Shown here one piece after another: positions 23,078 through 31,303 of a DNA stretch of 62,842 nucleotides (position 1 is its first letter; each line of letters opens with the position of its first letter). The notes under the pieces were generated by a model. The model had not been told where the DNA came from. It saw only the letters and a list, made by a program, of their open reading frames with translations, and did not search any database. Made by a program: the position numbers and the translations under genes. Location of the stretch: the NCBI RefSeq assembly GCF_016107285.1, contig NZ_RCVQ01000014.1, positions 1 to 62,842 on the forward strand, given 5' to 3'. The DNA is from Roseomonas sp. KE0001. Lineage in GTDB: Bacteria > Pseudomonadota > Alphaproteobacteria > Acetobacterales > Acetobacteraceae.

Positions 23078-25702
23078 TCAAGTCTGGGCCCGGTACTCCT
23101 GGGTCTTCCAAGACAGGTGGCGGACGGCTTCGGGGGCGTCGCTGAGCTTCCGGATGTTCGCCCAGGTCTGCTTGTAGTTTGGTATGACCAACTCGTTGGT
23201 CGCCTTGCTGACCACGTTGCCCTGCACGCCCGTCGGGTAGCCGAACAGCATGAAGGTCTGGTTGCGGCCGAGGCCCCCCTCCGGCCATGCGACCGCCTGG
23301 GTGGCGCCGTTGCCGTTGAAGACCTCGACGAGGTCGCCCGGCTTTAGCGCCAGCTCGCCCATGTCATCCGGGTTCATGCCGATGTAGGGGTACGGGAAGC
23401 GGTCGCGAACAAAGTCGTTGTGCTGGTCGAGGTAGGCCGACTGCCAGACGTGGTTCGCGCGGCCGTTGTTCACCAGGAAGCGTTGCGAGTCCTTCTCTGC
23501 CTGCTTGCCCTGGGCCTGCAGCCCCCGCCATGGGGTGGCGGCGAATACCGCCTTGCCGTCCGGGCGGTTGAACTTGCCGTCGGCGTAGAGGCGCTTGGTC
23601 CCAAGGATTCGCTCGCTGCCGCCGGTGGTCGCCGCCGGTGTGCCGGTCGCACCGGCGCCCGGCGCCGCCTGCTGGACGGGTTCGCGGCCGCGGGCGCCCT
23701 CTATGCCGGGCCCCTGCACCACCATGCCGGGCGAGGCGCCGGTGGTCGTGCCACCAGCCACCGCGCCGGTGGTCTCCAGCCCGACTGCGGGCTCTTGGAA
23801 CCCGTTGGTGCCCATGGCGCGAAGCCGGGCGTAGGTGACGAACTCGCCGCCCTTCTCGTGCTGGTGGTAGCCATCCATGAACGCGTCCTCCTCCGTCTTC
23901 CAGTCGTAACCCCGGAAGCGGTCGGCCACGGCGGCGTTCCCGGCCGTGCGGAAGGAGCGCTCCAGGGCCTGCGCCAGGCGCGCGACGATGAGGCAGTCCG
24001 GCATCGCGTTGCCCGGCGGGTCCATGTAGCGCTCGGTCAGGCGCATGCGGCGCTCGCCGTTCATGGAGGTCAGGTTCATCTCCCCCGAGGTCGCCGCCGG
24101 GAGGACCACGTGCGCGCAGGAGCCGATCTGGGTCGGCACGATGTCCACGTCCACGCTGAACAGGCCGCCCGCGCGGATGGCCTTCATGATGGCCTCCACC
24201 TGGGCGGCGCGGTCACCGGCGGGGACGGAGTCCATCGCCTCCTTCACCATGTTGGTCCGGCGCTGGTAGGCGCGCTTGAACTCGGAGGCGTTCAGGGTCG
24301 TCTTGAAGTGGTCGCAGCCCCAGACGTGGTGGATGCCGCCCTTGCCGCCGATGAGGAGCTCGTCGACGTTCTGGGCGGGCTTGCCGACATGGGCGTCGGA
24401 GGGGCGGGCATAGCCTTCCTGGTGACCGCCGAGGCGGACGCAGCCGCCGCCGGGGCGACCGATGTTGCCCGTCGCCAGGGCGATGTTCACCAGAGACTGG
24501 TTGGTGCGGTAGTTGTCGTTGCCCCAGATGATGCCCTTCTCGTATGCGAGCATCGTGCGGCGCCGGGCGCCACCCTGCTTGGGCTCCGCGATCCAGGCCG
24601 CCGCCTTGCGGATGTCCTCCGCCGACACACCGGTGAGCCGGGCCGCCTCCTCCACCGTGGTGCGGTTGGCGCCGATCGCGGCGTCGTAGTTGCTGGTGCT
24701 GGTGGCGATGAACGCCTTATCGGCCCAGCCCTTGGTCGCGATCTCGGTGAACAGCGCGTTGAACAGCACGAGGTCGGTGCCGCTGTTGATGCGCAGGTGG
24801 AGCACGTTCTCCTTTCCCGCCTCGGCCTCGCAGGCCGCGATGGTCACCGTCCGGCGGGGGTCCACCACGATGATGCGGGCGGCGGCGTGCGGCTCGTTCG
24901 GCAGCTGGCTCTGCTTCTTGTCCAGCGTCGAGCCGCGCAGGTTCGGCACCCAGTGGTTCAGGAAGTAGTTGGTCTGGGTCTCGAGGGAATTGGCGCCCGC
25001 GATGAACAGGGTGTCCGCGAGCTCGGCGTCCTCGTAGCAGTTGTTCAGCTCACCCACGCCCATGTCGCGGGAGCCGTGCACCTCGGAGTTGTAGGCCGGA
25101 CGGTTGTGGATCCGGATGTTCTTCACCTTCATGCTCTGGAAGTAGAGCTTTCCGGTCGCCCAGGTGTTCTCGTAGCCGCCGCCCGCTCCGCCGTGGTCGT
25201 AGGCGGAGACCAGCAGGCCGTCCTCGCCCTGCTCCTCGATGACCCGGCGCGTGACCTCGGCGACCAGCGCGACGCTGTCGTCCCAGGAGGCGGGCGACAT
25301 GGTGCCGTAGCGCCAGACCAGCGGGTCGGTCAGGCGCGCCTGCTGCGTCCCGGTGACGGTGGAGTAGGACATCTCGGCCATGCGGGCGCCGCGGATGGAA
25401 CCGAGGCCGGAGTTCACCACGCAGTCGTGGTCGGGCTTGATGACGATGTGGACGTCCTGCCCGTTGTGCCGGACGACGTTGTACATGGACGGCGCCGCCC
25501 AGGCGGCGCTGTCGGCGCCGAGCTGGCCCCGCATGTCCTCGCCGTAGGCGTTGTCGTCCGGCGCCGGGCCGCCCTGGCGGTTCACGGGCCAGGAGTAGGC
25601 TTTGTAGCCGCAGCCCACGATGCAGTAGTGGCAGACGACGTTGTTGACCTTGGCGTCCCGCGGCGGGATCGGCAGGCGGTCGATGTTGCGCTTGTAAGCC
25701 AT
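23078..25702 (-). CDS. aioA: AioA, large molybdenum subunit of arsenite oxidase
   Basis: An 874-residue molybdopterin oxidoreductase of the DMSO reductase family that oxidises arsenite to arsenate in the periplasm. The 3Fe-4S cluster motif is C24-x2-C27-x3-C31-x70-S102, the spacing known for AioA. Family segments follow (HNRPAYNSEVHGSRDMG, GRPGGGCVRLGGHQEGYARP, MNGERRMRLTERYMDPPG, HVWQSAYLDQHNDF). The ATG at 25702 follows a GGAGG site, 13 bp after aioB. About 50 residues rich in Gly, Ala, Thr and Pro (around 643-692) are inserted between NGFQEP and LGTKRLYADGKF, making the protein longer than typical AioA. It has no signal of its own and is co-exported with AioB. Confidence 0.97.
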   Translation of the reverse strand: MAYKRNIDRLPIPPRDAKVNNVVCHYCIVGCGYKAYSWPVNRQGGPAPDDNAYGEDMRGQLGADSAAWAAPSMYNVVRHNGQDVHIVIKPDHDCVVNSGLGSIRGARMAEMSYSTVTGTQQARLTDPLVWRYGTMSPASWDDSVALVAEVTRRVIEEQGEDGLLVSAYDHGGAGGGYENTWATGKLYFQSMKVKNIRIHNRPAYNSEVHGSRDMGVGELNNCYEDAELADTLFIAGANSLETQTNYFLNHWVPNLRGSTLDKKQSQLPNEPHAAARIIVVDPRRTVTIAACEAEAGKENVLHLRINSGTDLVLFNALFTEIATKGWADKAFIATSTSNYDAAIGANRTTVEEAARLTGVSAEDIRKAAAWIAEPKQGGARRRTMLAYEKGIIWGNDNYRTNQSLVNIALATGNIGRPGGGCVRLGGHQEGYARPSDAHVGKPAQNVDELLIGGKGGIHHVWGCDHFKTTLNASEFKRAYQRRTNMVKEAMDSVPAGDRAAQVEAIMKAIRAGGLFSVDVDIVPTQIGSCAHVVLPAATSGEMNLTSMNGERRMRLTERYMDPPGNAMPDCLIVARLAQALERSFRTAGNAAVADRFRGYDWKTEEDAFMDGYHQHEKGGEFVTYARLRAMGTNGFQEPAVGLETTGAVAGGTTTGASPGMVVQGPGIEGARGREPVQQAAPGAGATGTPAATTGGSERILGTKRLYADGKFNRPDGKAVFAATPWRGLQAQGKQAEKDSQRFLVNNGRANHVWQSAYLDQHNDFVRDRFPYPYIGMNPDDMGELALKPGDLVEVFNGNGATQAVAWPEGGLGRNQTFMLFGYPTGVQGNVVSKATNELVIPNYKQTWANIRKLSDAPEAVRHLSWKTQEYRAQT

Positions 25703-25715
25703 GTTCCCGCCCTCC

Positions 25716-26243
25716 TCAGGCCAGCACGTTGGAGTGGCGGCCGTACAGCAGCTCGTCCACGCCCTCGGCGTGGATGTCGCCACCCGCGTCCACGCGCAGG
25801 CGGAACTGGGCCAGGTTCTGGGTCGCGTGGCCCCAGACCTGCAGGCCGCCCTTCTCGCAGTCGAAGCGGCTGTAGTGGCCGGGGCAGTTCAGGGTGCGGT
25901 CGTCGGCCTGGTAGAACATGGGGTAGCCCTTGTGTGGGCAGAGGTTCGAGAAGGCGACGACGTCGCCGTCCGGGCCGACGCCACCTTCGACCCGCGTGCC
26001 GAGCTTGATGAGCACGCCCGTGCTGTCGGCGTCCGGGTAGCTGATGTCCATGGGCTCGTTGACCTTCAGGTCGCGCATGTTGCCCAGCCTGCTGACCGGG
26101 TACGCCACGCGCGCCAGGGCCGGTGTCGCCTTGGCGGGCGCCTGCGGCACCGTGGAGGCCGCCGCCGCGCCAGCCACCGCCAGCGCCCCCCGTCCCAGGA
26201 AGAAGCGGCGGCCGCTCTCCGTAAGCTTGTTGCAACCCGACAT
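25716..26243 (-). CDS. aioB: AioB, Rieske subunit of arsenite oxidase
   Basis: A 175-residue protein with a twin-arginine leader (SGRRFFLGRGALAVAGAAAAS) that exports the whole AioAB complex. The Rieske 2Fe-2S ligands C102-x-H104-x15-C120-x2-H123 are in LCPHKGYP and NCPGHYSRFD. It passes electrons from the AioA molybdenum and 3Fe-4S centres to cytochrome c. The ATG at 26243 is preferred over one 33 bases upstream because the leader starts there and the sigma-54 promoter lies 34 bases before it. Confidence 0.96.
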   Translation of the reverse strand: MSGCNKLTESGRRFFLGRGALAVAGAAAASTVPQAPAKATPALARVAYPVSRLGNMRDLKVNEPMDISYPDADSTGVLIKLGTRVEGGVGPDGDVVAFSNLCPHKGYPMFYQADDRTLNCPGHYSRFDCEKGGLQVWGHATQNLAQFRLRVDAGGDIHAEGVDELLYGRHSNVLA

Positions 26244-26276
26244 TTCCGTCTCCCCGCTCTCAGGCGACGACAGCAT

Positions 26277-26293
26277 TGCAGCGGGCGTGCCAA
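26277..26293 (-). promoter_or_regulatory. Sigma-54 promoter of aioBA
   Basis: On the minus strand TTGGCACG-N4-CTGCA closely matches the -24/-12 consensus YTGGCACG-N4-TTGCW; the only change is C for T in the -12 element. Transcription should begin about 26267, leaving a short leader before aioB. This agrees with AioR encoding a sigma-54 activator. Confidence 0.85.
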
Positions 26294-26376
26294 CGGCGCC
26301 CGTGACGGCGGTGGCTTACGGTGCCTTGGAAATCAGGATGTTGACGGAGGATTGCTGTCACCGGACCGTCACCGGA

Positions 26377-26392
26377 GTCCAGGAAGCTGGAC
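26377..26392. promoter_or_regulatory. Inverted repeat 1, candidate AioR enhancer site
   Basis: A perfect dyad GTCCAG-N4-CTGGAC about 118 bp upstream of the predicted aioB transcription start. It forms a tandem pair with the next site, with centres 30 bp (about three helical turns) apart. This is the usual arrangement for an NtrC-type activator. Confidence 0.65.
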
Positions 26393-26406
26393 TTGGCGCC
26401 GTCCGG

Positions 26407-26422
26407 GTCCAGAAGGCTGGAC
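26407..26422. promoter_or_regulatory. Inverted repeat 2, candidate AioR enhancer site
   Basis: A second perfect dyad GTCCAG-N4-CTGGAC about 148 bp upstream of the predicted start. The bases following both dyads also agree (TTGGCGCC and TTTGCGCC), so the whole unit looks duplicated. Confidence 0.65.
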
Positions 26423-26562
26423 TTTGCGCCCCCGCTCGCAAGGCAAGAACGAAAGGCATCCTGGACCGTTGCGGCGCCTACGTGACATCGTGGTCGGGGC
26501 CTCGCCCGACGCCGCACGTCGTGTGTAGTATTGCGCCCCTTCTGCTATCAGTGATGCATCCC

Positions 26563-27474
26563 ATGGCCAGAACATCAACGGCACTGACAGAGCGCGTCGG
26601 CGTTCAGGAAGTGAACCTCATCTTCACCAAGCGCCTGAAGTGGTTCTTCCGCGAGCAGACGATCAGCGACTTTGGTGTCGATGCGGAAGTCGAGATTGTT
26701 GACGAAGAGGGAGAGCCAACGGGACAGCTGATTGCGCTTCAGGTTAAGTCGGGCACCTCTTTCTTCCAGCACAAGGATGCAGAGGGGTACACGTTCTACG
26801 GTGAGCCTCGCCACCTCGAGTACTGGCTGCGGCACTCCCTCCCAGTGTTTCTGATCCTCCACAATCCAGAAACCGGCCTCACCCTCTGGCAACGTGTTGA
26901 ACGCCATCTGACAAGGCAGACAAAGAAGGGCTGGGCCATCCACATCCCTTCTCGGAACGTGCTGGATGAGAAGGCGAAGCCCGCCCTCGCCAGCGGGATC
27001 GGCACGGACCGTGCGTCGATCAAGCGTTATCGCTTCGCGGCCGACAAAGCAGACATGGAGGAATACCGAGACAAGGAAGTCTTCTTCAGTTTCGACTTCT
27101 GGGTCAACAAGACCCTGGGTCTTCGCAAGATAGACGTTTACTACGGGAGTTATGAAAAGAGCCAACCGGATTCCCAAATTGGTGTCTGGGGTACAACTCA
27201 CACACCTCACGGAGTCATGAACCACTTCTTCCCGTGGCTCACCTACCAGTACGCCAAGCTCATCCCTGCGGAAGAACAGTCCAACGAGATCGAGACCCAC
27301 ATCGTGCAGGTGGAACTGAACGAGGCGGCGAAGCAGTTCCTCGCCGTGGAAGCCTTCTTCGAGGATCCAGATGATCCTGAGCCGCCAGAGGAACCGGAGA
27401 GGGATGACGAAGACGAGTGCGACGAAGAAGACTACAATGAATGGGCGTTCAGACGAGCCATGGAACGTGATTAG
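26563..27474 (+). CDS. DUF4365 nuclease-like protein
   Basis: A 303-residue protein whose first 110 residues match DUF4365: GVQEVNLIFTKRLKWFFREQTISDFGVDAEVEIVD, PTGQLIALQVKSG, SFFQHKD, YWLRHSLPVFLILH. The D40 ... Q60-V-K62 arrangement fits a PD-(D/E)XK nuclease fold. The C-terminus is very acidic (DDPEPPEEPERDDEDECDEEDY). DUF4365 proteins are often found in defence islands; function is unproven. GC content is lower than in neighbouring aio genes, and it sits between the aioBA unit and aioR, suggesting insertion. An ATG at 26554 is an alternative start. Confidence 0.8.
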   Translation: MARTSTALTERVGVQEVNLIFTKRLKWFFREQTISDFGVDAEVEIVDEEGEPTGQLIALQVKSGTSFFQHKDAEGYTFYGEPRHLEYWLRHSLPVFLILHNPETGLTLWQRVERHLTRQTKKGWAIHIPSRNVLDEKAKPALASGIGTDRASIKRYRFAADKADMEEYRDKEVFFSFDFWVNKTLGLRKIDVYYGSYEKSQPDSQIGVWGTTHTPHGVMNHFFPWLTYQYAKLIPAEEQSNEIETHIVQVELNEAAKQFLAVEAFFEDPDDPEPPEEPERDDEDECDEEDYNEWAFRRAMERD

Positions 27475-27558
27475 CCCTGAGCGCTTGTTTCGGAGCCTGG
27501 TGTAAGCGCTGCTGCCTGTCAGTTTGGGCGAACCACCGTCCGCTCAGGCTTCATCCGA

Positions 27559-28875
27559 TCACCGCAAACCCAGCTTCCGGATCTTCTCGAACAGCGTCGA
27601 GCGGCCGACGCCGAGGATGCCCGCCGCGACCTCCACCTCGCCGGACGCGGCGGCGAGCGCGGCGGAGACCGCCCGCCGCTCGGCGTCCGTGACCGCCTCG
27701 GCCAGCGTCCCGACCGCCGCCACGGGGCTGGCGCCGTTGGACGCGGTGCCCCCCAGGAGGTCGTCGACACCGACCCAGGGCCCGTCCGCCAAGGCGGCGG
27801 CCCGCTCAACCCTGTTGCGGAGCTCGCGGGCGTTGCCGCGCCAGTCCGCTTCCTCCAAGGCGCGCTCCGCCCGGCTGTCCAAGCCCCGGATGCCGCGGGC
27901 CGAAGCCAGGGATGCGTTGGCAAGGAATTGGCGCGCCAGCGGCACGATGTCGTCGCGGCGCATGCGGAGCGGCGGGATCTCGATGCGGATCACGTCGAGC
28001 CGGTAGAGCAAATCCTCGCGGAAGCGGCCGTCGCGCACAAGCTGGTCCAGGTCGGCGTTGGTCGCCGCGACGACGCGCGCGTGGAACGCCAGCGTGCCGG
28101 AGCCGCCCACGCGGGTGTACTCGCGCCCTTCGAGCAACCGCAGGAGCTTGGCCTGCAGCCCGGGCGCCAGCTCGGCGACCTCGTCCAGGAACAGCGTGCC
28201 TGCCCCTGCCCTTTCGGCGCAGCCGATCCGTCGCATGGCGGCGCCGGTGAAGGCACCGCGCTCGTGGCCAAAGACTTCGCTCTCCGCCAGCTCGGCCGGG
28301 ATGGCCGCGCAGTTCACCGCGACGAAGGGCGCCGCCGCACGTGGGGACAGGCGGTGCAGGAGCTTGGCCGCCACCTCCTTGCCGGTGCCGGTCTCGCCGA
28401 GCAGCAGGACCGGGCAGTCGCTGGGCGCCGCCCGGCGCACCGTCGCCTCGATCCGGCGGATGGCGGCCGAGACGCCCAGGGTAGCGTCTGCCGCGGGCAC
28501 CACGCGCCGGGCCATCAGGGCACCAACGCGGCCGAGGAGGTCCTGGATCTCGACGGGCTTCACCAGGAAGTCGTCGGCGCCCGCCTTCATGAGCCGGATG
28601 GCCTGGTCGACGCCAGCGTAGGCCGTCATCACCAGCACGGGCGTCCCGGCGAGACGGCTGCGTTGGGACAGGAAGAGCTCCTCCCCGGAGCCGTCCGGCA
28701 GGTGCAGGTCGGACAGCAGCAGGTCGGGCACCCGCCGCTCCAGCGAGGCAGCGGCCTCGACGGCGCCGGTCGCGACCTCGACGCCGTACCCCTCGATGCG
28801 CAGGCGCTGGGCCATGGTGCCCGCCGTCGTCGGGTCGTCCTCGACGAGGAGGATCTGGCCTCGTTCAGCTGGCAT
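27559..28875 (-). CDS. aioR: AioR, sigma-54-dependent response regulator
   Basis: A 438-residue NtrC-family activator. The receiver domain has the acidic pair in LVEDDP, phospho-acceptor D56 in LLLSDLHLPDG and K in DFLVKPV. The AAA+ domain has Walker A GETGTGKE, the sigma-54 contact loop GAFTGA, TLFLDEVAEL and an R-finger region. A Fis-type HTH lies at the C-terminus (VEVAAGILGVGRSTLFEKIRKLGL). Start at 28875; longer frames upstream lie within aioS. It overlaps aioS by 11 bases. It should activate aioBA from the sigma-54 promoter at 26277-26293. Confidence 0.94.
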   Translation of the reverse strand: MPAERGQILLVEDDPTTAGTMAQRLRIEGYGVEVATGAVEAAASLERRVPDLLLSDLHLPDGSGEELFLSQRSRLAGTPVLVMTAYAGVDQAIRLMKAGADDFLVKPVEIQDLLGRVGALMARRVVPAADATLGVSAAIRRIEATVRRAAPSDCPVLLLGETGTGKEVAAKLLHRLSPRAAAPFVAVNCAAIPAELAESEVFGHERGAFTGAAMRRIGCAERAGAGTLFLDEVAELAPGLQAKLLRLLEGREYTRVGGSGTLAFHARVVAATNADLDQLVRDGRFREDLLYRLDVIRIEIPPLRMRRDDIVPLARQFLANASLASARGIRGLDSRAERALEEADWRGNARELRNRVERAAALADGPWVGVDDLLGGTASNGASPVAAVGTLAEAVTDAERRAVSAALAAASGEVEVAAGILGVGRSTLFEKIRKLGLR

Positions 28876-30346
28876 GGGCGACCTCCTTGGCGTGGGAGGG
28901 GACCGGCAGCTCGGCGACCAGCCGCGTTCCCCGCGGTGTCGGCTCGCGCGTGATCCGTCCCCCCTGGCTGCGCGCCAGCCGGGCGGCGGTCCAGAGGCCG
29001 AGCCCGCCACCAGAAGGTGGTGGGCCGTCCGGGTCCGCGAGGAGGCTTTCGGCTTCGGCGGGTAGGCCGGTGCCGACATCGCTCACCTCGATGACCGCGC
29101 CGCCCTGGCTGAGTCCCTGCGCGCGGAAGCCGAGGACGCCTTGCGGCGGCGAGGCGGCGGCCGCGTTGAGGAGCAGGTTCAGCGCGATCTGCCGGGCCAG
29201 CGTCCGGTCGACGCGCACGCCGTCCGGCAGGTCGTTGCGCCAGTCGAGGGTCAGGCCACGGCGTGACACCTCGTGGCGGATGAGCAGCCGCAGGTCCTCG
29301 AAGTCCTGAGCCGCGAGTGGTGCCTCGCCCGGCCCCGTCTTCCAGGATGACAGCCCTGCGCGGACCACCTTGCGTATGTCGTCCAGGCCCCGCCTGAGCA
29401 GGCCGACGGCCTCCTCGCGGATGTCGCGCCTGTCGCCGTACTCGGAGAGGGTGTCCACCGCCGTCATCAGGCCGCCGAGCGGGTTGTTCACCTCGTGGGC
29501 CATGGCCGCCGTCAGGCGCCCAAGCTGGGCGCGGCCCTCCTCCCGGGCCAGCCGCCCGGCCATGAGGTCCCGCTCCGCTATGGCGGCCACGGCGCCGTTC
29601 CAGGCGTTCACCAGGGCCAGATGCTCAGGGCCGGATCCCGCCTGCGCATCCAAGGGCTCGGGGAGCCGCCCCTGGGTGGCCTCGAGGAGCCGTTGGCGGA
29701 GCCGCTCGGTCGGCAGCAGGATGCGCCGGACCAGCAGCGCGCCCGCGGCGGCGAAAAGCGCCGCGATGCCGATGTTCGCCAGGACCAGCGTCCTGACCAC
29801 CGCGTCCCGCTCCGCCAGCAGCGCACCGATGTCGGCCTTGGCCACCAGCCGACCGACCGGCACGCCACCTTCCAGCAGGACCCGCGCCACGACAGCCCGC
29901 CCGGCCCGCTCGTCGATGGCGGGCGACCCCGAGGCGATGGCCTGGTCAGCCGGGCCAGACAGAGACCGCGGCAGCGCGGCGCCGGTACGCAGCACCCGCG
30001 GGCTCGAGGATGCCAGGACCGAGCCGTCTGGCAGGACCACAACCGACAGGGTGGGCCGGAGGGCTTCGTACTGCCCGCTGGCACGGTCCAGGGCGTCGAA
30101 CGCCTCCCAGACGTCGGCCCGCACGGCGGCTGGCTGGACAGCTGTCGCCAGCCCGTCGAGGAAGGCCGCCCCCAGGGCCGCCAGGTGGCGCCCCTGGTCC
30201 GCCTCCATACGCGCCAGCACCGCCTGCCCGGTGACGGTGGCCACGCCAGCCACCAATGCCGCCACCGTCAAGGGAACGGTGAGCAGCAGCGGCCAACGTC
30301 GTGGGTCCAGCTGAGCCCGGAGCCGCCGCGGTCCCGCACGCCTCAT
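28865..30346 (-). CDS. aioS: AioS, arsenite-responsive sensor histidine kinase
   Basis: A 493-residue membrane kinase. A first membrane segment (LLLTVPLTVAALVAGVATVTG), a periplasmic region of about 140 residues, a second segment (VLANIGIAALFAAAGALLV), a HAMP-like linker, the phospho-acceptor H284 in AAMAHEVNNPLGGLM and an ATPase domain (LNLLLNAAAASP, GGGLGLWTAARLARSQGG). The N-box asparagine pattern is retained but weak. It is coupled to aioX by ATGA and to aioR by an 11-base overlap. In studied systems AioS receives the arsenite signal from AioX and phosphorylates AioR. Confidence 0.92.
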   Translation of the reverse strand: MRRAGPRRLRAQLDPRRWPLLLTVPLTVAALVAGVATVTGQAVLARMEADQGRHLAALGAAFLDGLATAVQPAAVRADVWEAFDALDRASGQYEALRPTLSVVVLPDGSVLASSSPRVLRTGAALPRSLSGPADQAIASGSPAIDERAGRAVVARVLLEGGVPVGRLVAKADIGALLAERDAVVRTLVLANIGIAALFAAAGALLVRRILLPTERLRQRLLEATQGRLPEPLDAQAGSGPEHLALVNAWNGAVAAIAERDLMAGRLAREEGRAQLGRLTAAMAHEVNNPLGGLMTAVDTLSEYGDRRDIREEAVGLLRRGLDDIRKVVRAGLSSWKTGPGEAPLAAQDFEDLRLLIRHEVSRRGLTLDWRNDLPDGVRVDRTLARQIALNLLLNAAAASPPQGVLGFRAQGLSQGGAVIEVSDVGTGLPAEAESLLADPDGPPPSGGGLGLWTAARLARSQGGRITREPTPRGTRLVAELPVPSHAKEVAHAS

Positions 30347-31206
30347 GCCCGGCTCTCCAGGTCTTGGGACATCGCGCGGATGCCGTCGTAGAGGCCGGGG
30401 CTCCCGGGCATGAAGCCGTCCAGGCGGAGCGCGCGGAGGATCTCGGTGCCCGCCGGGGAACCCGCCATCGCCAGCAGGGCCGCCTCGATGCCGCGAGCCG
30501 CGGCGCCCTGCCGCGACACGGTGAGGCAGCAGACCGGCGGGAAGCCCTGCCATGCGGAGCGGGCGACAACGTCAGTCGTCGAGGTGAGCCCAGGCTCCGT
30601 CTCGGCCATGGTCTCCCAGACGTAGCCGTCGACGGACCCGCTTTCCGCCAGGCCGCTGCTCACGGCCCGGACCACGTTCCGGTGGCCGTAGGCGAAGAAG
30701 GTGGCGCCAAAAAACGTCGCCGGGGACTGGTGCTCGCCCGCGAGGAGCCAACGGGTTGTCAGGCACCCGGAGTTGCTGTCCGGGTCGGAGAAGGCGTGGC
30801 TGCGGCCCCGGAGGTCCGCGAGCGACCTCGCCCGCAGGCTGGGGTCCGCGATGAGGTAGGACTGGTAGAGTGGGCGCCCGCGGTGCACCGGCACGGCGAG
30901 AACCGACAGCCTGTCGGCGTGCCGCACGTAGGGGAAGCCGCAGATCCAGGCGGCGTCGAGCTGCCCCGTGAGAAGGAGCGCGACAACCTCCTGGTAGGTC
31001 CGGCGCTTCACGAGCTCAACAGGGGTACCGAGCGCCGCCGCCATCTGGCTGGACAGCGCCCGCAGCAGGGCAAGGTCGGATTCGAGGAAGACTGGGGTGA
31101 GGCCGAAGCGGACCGGGGCCAGAGAGGTCGCACGGGCCCTGCGCGGCCCGGCCAGGGCCACGGCGGCCAGGACGGCCCTTCGGCCTGCGGGGCACGCTGG
31201 AGCCAT
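30343..31206 (-). CDS. aioX: AioX, periplasmic arsenite-binding protein (PhnD-like)
   Basis: About 287 residues from the ATG at 31206; a GTG at 31230 is possible. An Arg-rich export leader (AGRRAVLAAVALAGPRRARA) precedes a PhnD/substrate-binding fold: VRFGLTPVFLESDLALLRALS, RRTYQEVVALLLTGQLDAAWICGFPYV, DLRGRSHAFSDPDSNSGCLTTRWLL. The cysteine in AAWICGFPY (residue 89 from this start) is a candidate for the arsenite-binding cysteine needed in Agrobacterium AioX; this alignment is inferred. It presents arsenite to AioS, whose gene it overlaps. Confidence 0.9.
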   Translation of the reverse strand: MAPACPAGRRAVLAAVALAGPRRARATSLAPVRFGLTPVFLESDLALLRALSSQMAAALGTPVELVKRRTYQEVVALLLTGQLDAAWICGFPYVRHADRLSVLAVPVHRGRPLYQSYLIADPSLRARSLADLRGRSHAFSDPDSNSGCLTTRWLLAGEHQSPATFFGATFFAYGHRNVVRAVSSGLAESGSVDGYVWETMAETEPGLTSTTDVVARSAWQGFPPVCCLTVSRQGAAARGIEAALLAMAGSPAGTEILRALRLDGFMPGSPGLYDGIRAMSQDLESRA

Positions 31207-31303
31207 TCGTTCCACCCCCAGGCGACCCACTTACGGGTTCTACCTGCAGCCCTGCATTCGGCGCTCCTTTCGCCGGATTGTCACGTGCTTTGCGAGCGGG
31301 GCG

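Noticed and set aside
22638-23288. N-terminal extension of moeA to 604 residues
   Set aside because: The extension overlaps the whole cytochrome c gene in another frame; the GTG overlapping the cytC stop is the natural start.
23420-26008. 862-residue frame antisense to aioA
   Set aside because: Same shadow effect; no domain, and aioA on the other strand is certain.
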